Source of the DNA: an uncultured Planctomycetaceae bacterium
Lineage (GTDB): Bacteria; Planctomycetota; Planctomycetia; Pirellulales; UBA1268
Assembly (NCBI GenBank): GCA_913052575.1
Contig: CAJXFK010000009.1
Location: forward strand, 1 to 43,053
Length of the DNA: 43,053 nt
Direction: 5' to 3'
Positions 27,879-35,585 of this stretch are shown here, in pieces. Numbering within the stretch: position 1 is the first letter of the stretch; each line of letters starts with the position of its first letter. The notes under the pieces were generated by a model. It saw nothing but the letters and a program-made list of their open reading frames with translations, did not search any database and had not been told where the DNA came from. The position numbers and the translations under genes are program-made.

Positions 27879-28006
27879 ACATATTTCCGAAAAAAATCAA
27901 TAAAAAGTTGATCTGGAGCGGTCTGGACGCCCTCAGCCTCGCGACGCTATCGTCTCGTGTTACTTCATTTTACCATACCTTGCGGCCAAGTTGCCGACTC
28001 GCTTTT

Positions 28007-30127
28007 ATGGCTCGTTCTCCAGGTACTCCGACGGCTTTCTCTCGCATCGCTGCAGGCCATGTGGCAGATCTTGCTATCCCGGTCGTGATTCTTCTTGCTG
28101 TTCTGGTGGTCTTAGCGCCAGTCCCGGCATCGGTTGTTGACCTTTTGTTGTCAGCAAACCTCACCGTTGCAGTGCTTGCGCTTCTTGGTTCACTCGTTGC
28201 ACGGACACCTCTCGAAATGGCCGTGTTCCCCAGTTTTTTACTAGCGGCTACCCTTGTCCGGCTCGTTCTTAATATTGCAACAACACGTCTGATTCTTTCT
28301 CAGGCTGGCACAGTCGGGGACGTAGCAGCTGGTGATGTAGTGCAAGCTTTTAGTAGTTTTGTAGCCGCTGACAACTTGGTTGTTGGAGTTGTTGTATTTG
28401 CCATTATTGCGGTCATTCAATTTGTTGTGCTGACTGCAGGTGCCACTCGTACCAGTGAGGTTGCAGCTCGGTTTACGTTAGACGCGCTCCCAGGGCGTCA
28501 GGCTGCGATTGATGCTGAAGTTTCCTCAGGCAATCTGTCACGAGATGATGCTCGACAGCGTCGAACCGAATTGCAGCGTCAGGCAGAATTTTATGCAAGT
28601 ATGGATGGTGCTAGTCGTTTTGTCCGTGGTGAGGCTGTGGCGAGTGTCGTCATTGTTTTGGTCAATCTTGTTGGTGGATTTGCGATTGGCGTTGGTCAGC
28701 TTGGTATGCCCGCCACCAAAGCCGCTGGCCTATACGCTCGGCTTACGATTGGTGATGGCCTGGCAAGTGCGGTTCCCTCGCTTCTTGTTTCTGTTGCGAC
28801 CGGTTTACTTCTTTCTCGGTCAACAATGAGGCAAAATCTGCCTCGTGAGCTCGGACGGCAACTATTCGCGAGGCCAACACTACTGCTTGTAACATCTGCT
28901 TTCCTTGGGCTTTTGGCACTTTCTGAATTGCCGACTACGCCGTTGGCAGTCATGGCAGTCGGAACAGCGACAGCGGCCTGGTTGCTTACCTCGACATCGC
29001 TGAAAACAATCTCAACCGAGTCAGCACCTGGTGGACGAGGAAAATCGGTCTCTCGAAGCAGCTCTCCTATTGAAACAATCCTCGGGCAAAACCGTCTGGT
29101 TGTACGCGTAGGACAAGATCTTGTCGGGCTTATTACCGAAGACCAACCAAGGCTGCCTGCAGTCGTGGAGGGTGTGCGTCATCGTATAGCCGAAGATCTC
29201 GGTGTTATTGTTCCAGCGGTACTCTTTCGTGATGACGCTACGCTTGCACATGGGCAATGGGTTATGGAACTGGATGGGGACCCGCTTGATGATCCTGTAA
29301 TGCCCTCAGGTCAATGGCTTTTGGTTCCCAGTTCAAGTGATGACGTGACGCGTCAGCGCTGGCGGAAAAATCGTGATGCTGTATCGAGTATTCCGCCAAC
29401 ACAATGTGTCCGTTGGGGGAGTCCGGCAGAGGCCGAAGAAGTGAGAAGTCGAGGTGGGCAGGCTTTTATTGGTGAAGATGCGATTGCATATATATTTGAA
29501 GCGAATCTCCGACGATGTGTTGACCGGCTTTTGTCTCGAGATCAAATGGCTCGCATGCTGGAGTCACTGCGGGCTACGGAGCCTGCCACTGTCGAACAGA
29601 CTGTTCCTGACGTTGTAAGTGTGGCCACAGTACAGCGGACTTTGCAGTGTTTATTGAGAGAAGGTTTGCCCATAAAACCGCTCGCTGTTCTTCTCGAAGC
29701 GATTGCTGATCATGCGGCCGAAGGCCATGTTCCAGAACAGCTTGCAGAAAAGCTACGGCCACATATTGTTCGTACGATAGTACGTCGTCTTCGTGACGAG
29801 GAAGGTCGTCTCACGATTATTGAAGTCACACCGAGCGCGGTTGATTTGTTGGCAGCTTCAGTATCGGAAGTGGCATCACGATTAGAGCAGAAGCAACTAC
29901 TTTCTGAGTTACGAAGAGCGTTGCGTCCGTTGCAGGAACGGGGTCGACGATGCGCGATTTCAGTATCTTTAGAGCATCGGGAAGTTTTTTCTGAGCAGAT
30001 GCGAGCAGCGGGTATAGATACGCCTGTCGTCGCTGATGCCGAGATGCAGGGTCAACCTGGTGTTGAAATTTTTGCAACGATCGGGACACCCGGCAGCCCG
30101 CTTCAGGTTCACAAAAGTGCAGCTTGA
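28007..30127 (+). CDS. flhA: Flagellar export apparatus protein FlhA
   Basis: Inner-membrane component of the flagellar type III export gate. From ATG 28007 the protein has 706 aa, the usual length; the frame extends 33 codons upstream but that part is not FlhA-like. About eight N-terminal membrane helices are followed by the family block LAATLVRLVLNIATTRLIL, FTLDALPGRQAAIDAEVSSG (the cytosolic loop of the FHIPEP family) and SRFVRGEAVASVVIV. The C-terminal half (from about 330) is the soluble ring domain. The next genes are fliA and flgM, a typical flagellar grouping. No injectisome genes are seen, so a flagellar rather than virulence role is favoured. Confidence 0.95.
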   Translation: MARSPGTPTAFSRIAAGHVADLAIPVVILLAVLVVLAPVPASVVDLLLSANLTVAVLALLGSLVARTPLEMAVFPSFLLAATLVRLVLNIATTRLILSQAGTVGDVAAGDVVQAFSSFVAADNLVVGVVVFAIIAVIQFVVLTAGATRTSEVAARFTLDALPGRQAAIDAEVSSGNLSRDDARQRRTELQRQAEFYASMDGASRFVRGEAVASVVIVLVNLVGGFAIGVGQLGMPATKAAGLYARLTIGDGLASAVPSLLVSVATGLLLSRSTMRQNLPRELGRQLFARPTLLLVTSAFLGLLALSELPTTPLAVMAVGTATAAWLLTSTSLKTISTESAPGGRGKSVSRSSSPIETILGQNRLVVRVGQDLVGLITEDQPRLPAVVEGVRHRIAEDLGVIVPAVLFRDDATLAHGQWVMELDGDPLDDPVMPSGQWLLVPSSSDDVTRQRWRKNRDAVSSIPPTQCVRWGSPAEAEEVRSRGGQAFIGEDAIAYIFEANLRRCVDRLLSRDQMARMLESLRATEPATVEQTVPDVVSVATVQRTLQCLLREGLPIKPLAVLLEAIADHAAEGHVPEQLAEKLRPHIVRTIVRRLRDEEGRLTIIEVTPSAVDLLAASVSEVASRLEQKQLLSELRRALRPLQERGRRCAISVSLEHREVFSEQMRAAGIDTPVVADAEMQGQPGVEIFATIGTPGSPLQVHKSAA

Positions 30128-30240
30128 AGTTTCAGCGGACCACTCCCTGGCAAGCCTGGTGGTATAGGGGGGGTGCGGCGAGCTTTGGCGGAATGTTTGG
30201 CGTGGTTCTTGAATTCCGGTCGATGAAATGAAGTTGTGTT

Positions 30241-30336
30241 GGAGGTGCGTTCGAGCATATCCTCCCACCTGGTTAGGAGACTAACCAGCGGTCCGATCAT
30301 GGAAGGTTGAGCCGCTTTAAAGGCGATCAAGGAGGA
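30241..30336 (+). promoter_or_regulatory. fliA leader with alternative Shine-Dalgarno pairing
   Basis: Upstream of fliA, GGAGG (30241-30245) can pair with CCTCC (30261-30265). TCCTCC (30260-30265) is also complementary to GGAGGA of the fliA ribosome site (30331-30336). Between them lies a perfect 8-bp hairpin CTGGTTAG / CTAACCAG with a GAGA tetraloop (30269-30288) that would bring the two together. This could switch translation of fliA; it is inference from base pairing. Confidence 0.35.
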
Positions 30337-30341
30337 ATGTT

Positions 30342-31133
30342 GTGGCGAAGGATTTCAGCCAACCACCACCGGAAGAGATGCTTGAACTTTGGAAGACGTT
30401 CAAGCGGGATCAGTCTGATCAGTCTCTGCGGAATCGTTTCATTGAGATTTTCTATCCGCTGGTGAAATACAACGCCGAACGAATCTGGGCGAGACTGCCT
30501 GACGGAGTTGAACTTGATGACCTGATATCGTCGGGTACTTTTGGGCTTATGGACGCCATAGATGCCTATGATCTTTCTCGTGGCGTTAAGTTTGAGACGT
30601 ACTGCGTACCACGAATTCGTGGGGCAATGCTCGATGAGTTGCGCACGATGGACTGGGTTCCTCGCTTGGTTCGGAGTAAAGCGAGCAAACTCAATGAAGC
30701 AATTAAGACTCTTCAGGCGAGATTAGGTCGAACGCCAGCAGATGCAGAGGTCGCGGCTCACATGGAGTTGTCCGCTGCGGAGTTCGAAAAACTTCTGGTT
30801 GATGCAAACGCTATAAGTCTCGTGAGTCTCAATAAGAAATGGTGTGAGACAGATAGTTCTAAAGATGTTCGTGAAATCGACATTCTTCAGGACAAAAAGG
30901 GTGAAGACCCCACTCGCCGTATTCAAAAGGGAGACCTTATGAGGCTGGTAACAAAAGGCCTCAATCGGAATGAACGATTGATTATCATTCTCTATTATTA
31001 CGAAGAGCTCACAATGAAAGAAATTGGTCTGACACTCGATCTTTCAGAAAGTCGGGTCAGCCAGATGCATTCTGCAATTGTTGAACGATTGCAAAGTCAG
31101 TTGGTGCCAAGACGCAAGGAGTTTGCGGCTTAG
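30342..31133 (+). CDS. fliA: RNA polymerase sigma-28 factor for flagellar genes
   Basis: Directs RNA polymerase to late flagellar promoters. The 263-aa product has region 2 (LDDLISSGTFGLMDAIDAYD, then FETYCVPRIRGAMLDELRTM, the FliA/WhiG signature), region 3 (LGRTPADAEVAAHMELSAAE) and region 4 (LIIILYYYEELTMKEIGLTL followed by the recognition helix SESRVSQMHSAI). It starts with GTG 30342, supported by a full AAGGAGG at 30329-30335. It follows flhA after 214 bp and precedes flgM, its probable anti-sigma factor. flhF and flhG, which often lie between flhA and fliA in other bacteria, are not present here. Confidence 0.95.
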   Translation: MAKDFSQPPPEEMLELWKTFKRDQSDQSLRNRFIEIFYPLVKYNAERIWARLPDGVELDDLISSGTFGLMDAIDAYDLSRGVKFETYCVPRIRGAMLDELRTMDWVPRLVRSKASKLNEAIKTLQARLGRTPADAEVAAHMELSAAEFEKLLVDANAISLVSLNKKWCETDSSKDVREIDILQDKKGEDPTRRIQKGDLMRLVTKGLNRNERLIIILYYYEELTMKEIGLTLDLSESRVSQMHSAIVERLQSQLVPRRKEFAA

Positions 31134-31188
31134 GCAAGTCAAGCTGGGTAGTCTGTAGCGTAGTTTTCAAAAAAATAAAAAATTTGTT

Positions 31189-31216
31189 TAAGTTTCAGGT
31201 CAAAGTTAGACGATAC
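31189..31216 (+). promoter_or_regulatory. Candidate sigma-28 promoter for flgM
   Basis: TAAG (31189-31192), 16 nt, then GACGATAC (31209-31216) approximates the sigma-28 pattern TAAA-N15-GCCGATAA. It lies about 190 bp before the flgM start, in the 275-bp gap after fliA. Autoregulation of flgM by FliA is known elsewhere, so position and sequence agree, but the match is imperfect. Confidence 0.38.
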
Positions 31217-31408
31217 GACTAAACTGGTGTGAGGTTGAGAGTCAGTCAATCAAATTTTAAACCGTCAGGGTTGGCGTCAAGATTTGAGTGCTGATCAATA
31301 GTAAAAGGGCAGACTCAACAGATTTCAGTGAACCAAAAGCGTGGTGTGTTCGTATAACACGCTCTTGGGGAAGCGGGAATCAATTTACGAACTGCAAGGA
31401 GTGCAACA

Positions 31409-31690
31409 ATGAATATTTCAGGTGTCAGTTCAACGCACGGTTCAGTATCTGTGAGCGGTGTACAGGGTGTTGAAGCAACAGATGCAACCATGAAGACCCA
31501 GGCAGAAGGTTTATCCGAGGTGCAGGATAACGTATCAGTTTCGGTAGATGCTATTCAAGCAACTGAGACCGTAAGTGACGTACGCCTCGACAGGGTAAAC
31601 TCAATTCGATCTGCGATTGCCGACGGAACGTATGAGACTGCCGAAAAACTCGACGTGGCGATTGACCGCCTGCTCGATCGGCTTTCATAA
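31409..31690 (+). CDS. flgM: Anti-sigma-28 factor FlgM-like protein
   Basis: 93-aa protein that probably holds FliA inactive until it is exported through the hook-basal body. The N-terminal half is rich in Ser, Val, Thr and Gln without clear structure, as expected for FlgM. The C-terminal part VRLDRVNSIRSAIADGTYET, then AEKLDVAIDRLLDRL, matches the FlgM sigma-binding block (R-x-x-K/RV-x-x-I/L-x-x-x-I-x-x-G-x-Y). AAGGAG is placed about 8 nt before ATG 31409. It is the third gene of the flhA-fliA-flgM group and is closed by a strong terminator. Assignment rests on the C-terminal motif plus the neighbour fliA. Confidence 0.85.
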   Translation: MNISGVSSTHGSVSVSGVQGVEATDATMKTQAEGLSEVQDNVSVSVDAIQATETVSDVRLDRVNSIRSAIADGTYETAEKLDVAIDRLLDRLS

Positions 31691-31726
31691 GCGACTCAGA
31701 TATTTGTGCCAAACGACTACAGAGAC

Positions 31727-31765
31727 AGCTCCCTAGGCGGGAAAATAGCCTAGGGAGCTTTTTTT
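31727..31765 (+). terminator. Strong intrinsic terminator after flgM
   Basis: A perfect 12-bp stem (AGCTCCCTAGGC / GCCTAGGGAGCT) with a 9-nt loop is followed by seven Ts. It is the clearest rho-independent terminator in the window, 37 nt past the flgM stop, and separates the flagellar genes from fur. Confidence 0.93.
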
Positions 31766-31791
31766 GGCTCCGCTGAAGCTAGAACCCCAAG

Positions 31792-31823
31792 CCCGGTCTG
31801 TGCTATTCCCGGTCTGTGCTATT
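31792..31823. repeat. Perfect tandem 16-bp repeat upstream of fur
   Basis: CCCGGTCTGTGCTATT occurs twice head to tail (31792-31807 and 31808-31823), directly followed by ATATTATTAG, which could be a -10 region. It lies about 90-120 bp before the fur start codon. It does not resemble the classic Fur box. An operator pair or a recent duplication are both possible. Confidence 0.9.
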
Positions 31824-31910
31824 ATATTATTAGTACAAGGAGCCTCGAAATCTTCTTCGGAACTTGGGTGTCGAGGTCTTCAGACGGCCCATGAGTGAGC
31901 ATTTATAAAT

Positions 31911-32417
31911 ATGTCAGTAGACGCAAATTTTTCGCTTGGCAGTGTGAATACGGCCCTCACGCCGCAAGAACGATTCGCCGAATTTATGCAGACGCGAGGA
32001 AAGCGGATCACCCGTCAGCGTCAGGTGATTATTGATCACGTCATGACTCGTCATGAGCACTTCGATGCTGAGCAACTTCTTGTCGATCTCAAGAAAACAT
32101 CTGCTGGATCGCAGGCGAGTCGACCCACGGTCTATCGTACGCTTAATGAAATGGTAGAAGCCGGTATCTTGAAAAAAATGGAGCTCGATGGTCGGGCTGT
32201 CTACGAGCATGACTATGGTTACCCTCAGCACGATCATCTGTATTGCACGAGTTGTCAAAAACTCATTGAGTTTTCGAGCGACGAACTTGCCAGGCTTCGA
32301 AATGCTGTAGCAGAGAAGCATCAGTTTCGAGCGCAAAGCCATCGGCTCATCGTATCAGGCGTCTGTTTCGATTGTCGTAGTAAGCGGGGCACGTCACGTC
32401 ATCAGGATCGTGTGTAG
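31911..32417 (+). CDS. fur: Fur-family metal-responsive transcriptional regulator
   Basis: 168-aa regulator; represses iron uptake or peroxide-stress genes when metal is bound. The N-terminal winged helix includes ITRQRQVIIDHVMTRHEHFD and the recognition part SRPTVYRTLNEMVEAGIL. The metal region is PQHDHLYCTSCQKLIEF, with H-x-H ligands and the first CxxC, and VSGVCFDCRSK, the second CxxC of the structural zinc site. The N-terminal extension of about 15 residues is longer than in E. coli Fur. Fur, PerR and Zur cannot be separated reliably from this sequence, so the symbol is family-level. Upstream lies a tandem 16-bp repeat; no iron genes are adjacent. Confidence 0.88.
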   Translation: MSVDANFSLGSVNTALTPQERFAEFMQTRGKRITRQRQVIIDHVMTRHEHFDAEQLLVDLKKTSAGSQASRPTVYRTLNEMVEAGILKKMELDGRAVYEHDYGYPQHDHLYCTSCQKLIEFSSDELARLRNAVAEKHQFRAQSHRLIVSGVCFDCRSKRGTSRHQDRV

Positions 32418-32462
32418 CCAAGGCTTTTCTTCAGCAGTAAAAATAAAATTGTTTCATGACGA

Positions 32463-32476
32463 TTGTTCATGAACAA
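32463..32476. promoter_or_regulatory. 14-bp perfect palindrome between convergent fur and sulfotransferase genes
   Basis: TTGTTCATGAACAA equals its own reverse complement. It lies between gene ends rather than in front of a gene, so an operator role is not obvious; it may be a chance palindrome or part of a transcript-end structure. Confidence 0.3.
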
Positions 32477-32535
32477 AGAGTGTTGAGAGGGTCGTGTTTA
32501 AAACTGAATTTCTTCGATCAGTCAGTTTCGTCGAC

Positions 32536-33678
32536 TCATGGTTTTTTGTAGCCATATCGCTGAATGAATGGCTGCCACCGTTCGGATATTTCAGAAACAA
32601 TCCTTGCGTCATGCTGGTACGTATTTGTTGTATACCCCTTCATTGATTCTGCTTGCTCCTCGAAGGCTGTTCGTACTTTATCAAAGCCTCCGAGGTTGAG
32701 TTTTTCATACGCTCTCTCCATGCTTGATACAGGGTTTGCTACAAGTTCTTCATAATGTATCTCATGCAACTGCTCAGCATTGAGGTGATTTCGATCGCGT
32801 TCAAATGCAGAGTACATCGTGTCGAAGCACTGGAAGACATATTCCTCGGCATTTTCCTCGGAATCAATCTGCATTGATTGAACATGATGTAACGAATTCC
32901 AGAGTCGTTTTGTTGATGGAAAGACGACAAATGGGTCTCGTACAATATGCAGAAATTTTGCCTCCGGAAACATGCTTGCCAGTACTCCCATTCGTGCTGT
33001 ATGAGTTGGGCTTTTAAGAATGGGTCGGCGAGCATCCCGGATTGCGAGCATCGCAATAAATTTCCGCAGCAGGTCTTTCCACTGCCCTAACTCTTCGGCT
33101 GAAAGAGTTTCGAGATCGAGGGCAGTCGGCTCTGCTGGTATTGTGTTCGGGAAAGCCATTCGTCGGTAAGGAGATGCCGCGCCCATATTGACAAGGGCAA
33201 ATTCATCTTCCTGTGGTCGGTGCCATCCAGCAGCCACATTATCCATCGGACGTTTGGCTGGCATTATCCATGCGAGCGCAGTTGTCAGAAAAGTCTCGGT
33301 AAGTAAGAAATGTCCGGGAGCAAAACATTGATATGTTGACGGGCAACAAAAGCGTTCGTCCAGCATTAGCATTTCATGCAGCAACGTTGTGCCACTACGC
33401 CAGTGTCCGATTATAAAAACCGGTGGGTCTGTGTCTGGAGGTGATGCAAGCTGTCGTCTGAAACGGGCTTTACAAAGCGATTCAGCTGCTGAATTAAAGC
33501 ACGAGGCGGCTGAGATTGTGCCAAGAAGACCGAGACGGCTTGGTGCAATTTTCCAGTGATTCTGACGGACAAGATCAAACCATACGTGCATCGGCATGCC
33601 GTGCCAGAATCGTGGGCTCCACCATGGGTAACTATGAAAATCTTTTTTTGATAATTGTTGTTTCGTGTTTTTTTTCAT
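32536..33678 (-). CDS. Sulfotransferase family protein
   Basis: 380-aa PAPS-dependent sulfotransferase (Sulfotransfer_3-like). PVFIIGHWRSGTTLLHEML (about 86-104) is the 5'-phosphosulfate-binding P-loop-like motif, and KFLHIVRDPFVVFPSTKRLW the 3'-phosphate-binding segment with the R-D-P motif. HYEELVANPVSSM fits the late conserved part. There is no signal peptide, so it is predicted cytosolic and would sulfate a lipid, sugar or small molecule. Such genes are numerous in marine planctomycetes. No polysaccharide or PAPS genes are adjacent. The acceptor cannot be told. Confidence 0.9.
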   Translation of the reverse strand: MKKNTKQQLSKKDFHSYPWWSPRFWHGMPMHVWFDLVRQNHWKIAPSRLGLLGTISAASCFNSAAESLCKARFRRQLASPPDTDPPVFIIGHWRSGTTLLHEMLMLDERFCCPSTYQCFAPGHFLLTETFLTTALAWIMPAKRPMDNVAAGWHRPQEDEFALVNMGAASPYRRMAFPNTIPAEPTALDLETLSAEELGQWKDLLRKFIAMLAIRDARRPILKSPTHTARMGVLASMFPEAKFLHIVRDPFVVFPSTKRLWNSLHHVQSMQIDSEENAEEYVFQCFDTMYSAFERDRNHLNAEQLHEIHYEELVANPVSSMERAYEKLNLGGFDKVRTAFEEQAESMKGYTTNTYQHDARIVSEISERWQPFIQRYGYKKP

Positions 33679-33782
33679 TACGACATGGTGGCTGTGGAAG
33701 GAACGATATTTTCGTATGAATGAACTTCGCTTTTCCCAGGTTTAGTCTGGTTCAGGGTTTAAGTGATAGGAAGAAATGGTGA

Positions 33783-34427
33783 TTATCGTGCATTTTGTTG
33801 GGCCGGAGTCTTTGCCGTATGAATTGGTTCTTGGACTATAAATGGTGTGGCTGCTGTTTCAGCTGCGGCATCAGCATCTTCCACGGATCGATGATAACGT
33901 GCGGCAAACTGATTCGGAGAAAGAGCTTGCTGAAGAAGAGGAGTTAAGTCTGTTACGAGTGTGTGGCCGCTTCGTCTGCAGATCTCTTTGTCTCCTGTTC
34001 CTACAATCAGGATCGTCGGAAATTGGGTGACGTTATAATGCCTGCAGGTTTCTGCATGTCTGTCGGCATCAACTTGGACACAGATAAAGCCATCGGTGAG
34101 AGATACGATTGATGGATCACTAAGCGTTTGCTGAGTGAGGGCCATTGACCAGCGGCACCAAGCTGCCCGAAACACTACAAGGAGTGGCTTGTTGGCTACG
34201 TTAGCCAACCTCATGCCGGCATTGCAATTTTCAATAAAAGAGATTTGTGCTGCTCCAAATTGACCACCATGAGAATTACTCTGTTCTATGCGATTGCTCA
34301 CCGGGTTTGGCCAGCGATAATGAGTTGACTGGGTTGAATTGACTGTTTCATTCCGGACGTCACAGCCAGCAAAAAGAAAAACAATCGCGACTATTTTGAA
34401 GAGGTGACGGTGATGAAACAGGGCCAT
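33783..34427 (-). CDS. Thioredoxin-fold lipoprotein with CxxS active site
   Basis: 214 aa from ATG 34427; a longer frame starts at 34514 but the shorter start gives a clean lipoprotein signal with lipobox FAGC (Cys22). The thioredoxin-like domain begins at about residue 60. FRAAWCRWSMAL holds the active site as Cys91-Arg-Trp-Ser94 instead of CxxC, and QFPTILIV contains the expected cis-proline. A CxxS site suggests monothiol chemistry (isomerase or glutathionylation-like) or loss of redox activity. The C-terminal tail is Ala-rich. It is exported and membrane-anchored, probably facing the periplasm. Partner unknown. Confidence 0.82.
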   Translation of the reverse strand: MALFHHRHLFKIVAIVFLFAGCDVRNETVNSTQSTHYRWPNPVSNRIEQSNSHGGQFGAAQISFIENCNAGMRLANVANKPLLVVFRAAWCRWSMALTQQTLSDPSIVSLTDGFICVQVDADRHAETCRHYNVTQFPTILIVGTGDKEICRRSGHTLVTDLTPLLQQALSPNQFAARYHRSVEDADAAAETAATPFIVQEPIHTAKTPAQQNAR

Positions 34428-34726
34428 GTGGTCAGTCCAGAACAGGATCAGGGCTGCGCTGTTGCAGCTGGAGTTTTCGTATTTGCCGTATCTCTTGTTC
34501 ATTCGGCACTGCAAGGACTATCTGTTTGTTGTCCTTAGCCTGGAACGGATGACCGTCCTAAACCCTCCTGCTTACCGAGACTGCATAGGGCTCTTGATTG
34601 TTTTGCAGCATTGAAAGGCGTTGTGCTTGTAGATAAAAAACCTCTAAGGTCTCGGCGGTTTGAGAGCGGTATTCTCAATCTTGGGCTCTTACCAAAGCCG
34701 GTTTTCACAACGGACTTGAGGCAATC

Positions 34727-35527
34727 GTGCCAGCCGATGACAGACGTAAATGGCTCTTGCCAGTTGTGCTGGTTGTAGCGACATCTTCTGGAGGTTGTCG
34801 GCTTGTGCCCCGGAATGGCCCTGCTCCGGAACAGGTCGCCGAAGCAAGACGACTCAGTAACCTTGGGCTGTCAGCGAGTGACGCTGGTGATCTCATGAGA
34901 GCGGAAGGGCTCCTGGAGCAAGCCGTTGATCACTGTCCAACGGATGTCGATTCGCGGAAGCATTACGCAGGTGTCCTTTGGGAACGTGGGGAGAAAATGG
35001 AAGCCGTCCGTCAAATCGGAAAAGCGCTCTCCTTGTCTCCTGGAGACATCGACTTAAGTCTCGAGGGTGGGGAGATGTATCTCAAACTTGGGCTTCTTGA
35101 TGATGCGGAACGATTAGCCGATGAAGCAATCGCTTCAGCACCACGATCTTCCGAAGCGTGGCAGTTACGAGGACAGGTTAATTTAGCTCGTGGCAAGCCA
35201 GTCGACGCCCTTGCTGATTTCCAGCATTCACTGGCCTTCCATCCAGATAGTCGAGATGTTCTTCGCCAAACTGCTGAGGTCTATCGTCAGCTTGATCGCC
35301 CTAAACGTGCTCTAGCAACACTCGCGATTCTCGAGGAGACATATGGTCCAAACCAGGTGCCGTCAGATGTCTTAGCGTTAGAGGGCTTGGCACAGGAGTC
35401 ACTTGGTCGACGCGCTGATGCTGTTGAAAGTTATCGGGCGGCAATCTTAAAAGGCGACGCGGAACAAGAGACTGTTGATCGATTGGCTGCTCTTGAATCA
35501 GGAGATGGAGCAGTCACGCTCCGTTAA
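34727..35527 (+). CDS. TPR-repeat lipoprotein
   Basis: 266 aa starting with GTG 34727; GAGG lies about 5 nt upstream. The N-terminus LLPVVLVVATSSGGC gives a lipobox with Cys24. At least five tetratricopeptide-like repeats follow from about residue 42, for example LSNLGLSASDAGDLMRAEGL, LYLKLGLLDDAERLADEAIA-like and VNLARGKPVDALADFQHSLA segments with the usual small/aromatic pattern. TPR proteins scaffold protein complexes; the anchored form suggests an envelope assembly role. It is convergent with the ABC permease gene and has no obvious partner in the window. Confidence 0.85.
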   Translation: MPADDRRKWLLPVVLVVATSSGGCRLVPRNGPAPEQVAEARRLSNLGLSASDAGDLMRAEGLLEQAVDHCPTDVDSRKHYAGVLWERGEKMEAVRQIGKALSLSPGDIDLSLEGGEMYLKLGLLDDAERLADEAIASAPRSSEAWQLRGQVNLARGKPVDALADFQHSLAFHPDSRDVLRQTAEVYRQLDRPKRALATLAILEETYGPNQVPSDVLALEGLAQESLGRRADAVESYRAAILKGDAEQETVDRLAALESGDGAVTLR

Positions 35528-35585
35528 TCCAGTAAGTATTTAAGTATTGCAGCACTGCCACAGCAGCACCTCTACGTACTACAAA

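Noticed and set aside
34612-34776. Short frame (about 54 codons from a TTG) ahead of and overlapping the TPR lipoprotein gene
   Set aside because: No Shine-Dalgarno, rare start codon and overlap with a gene that has a clear lipobox and ribosome site.
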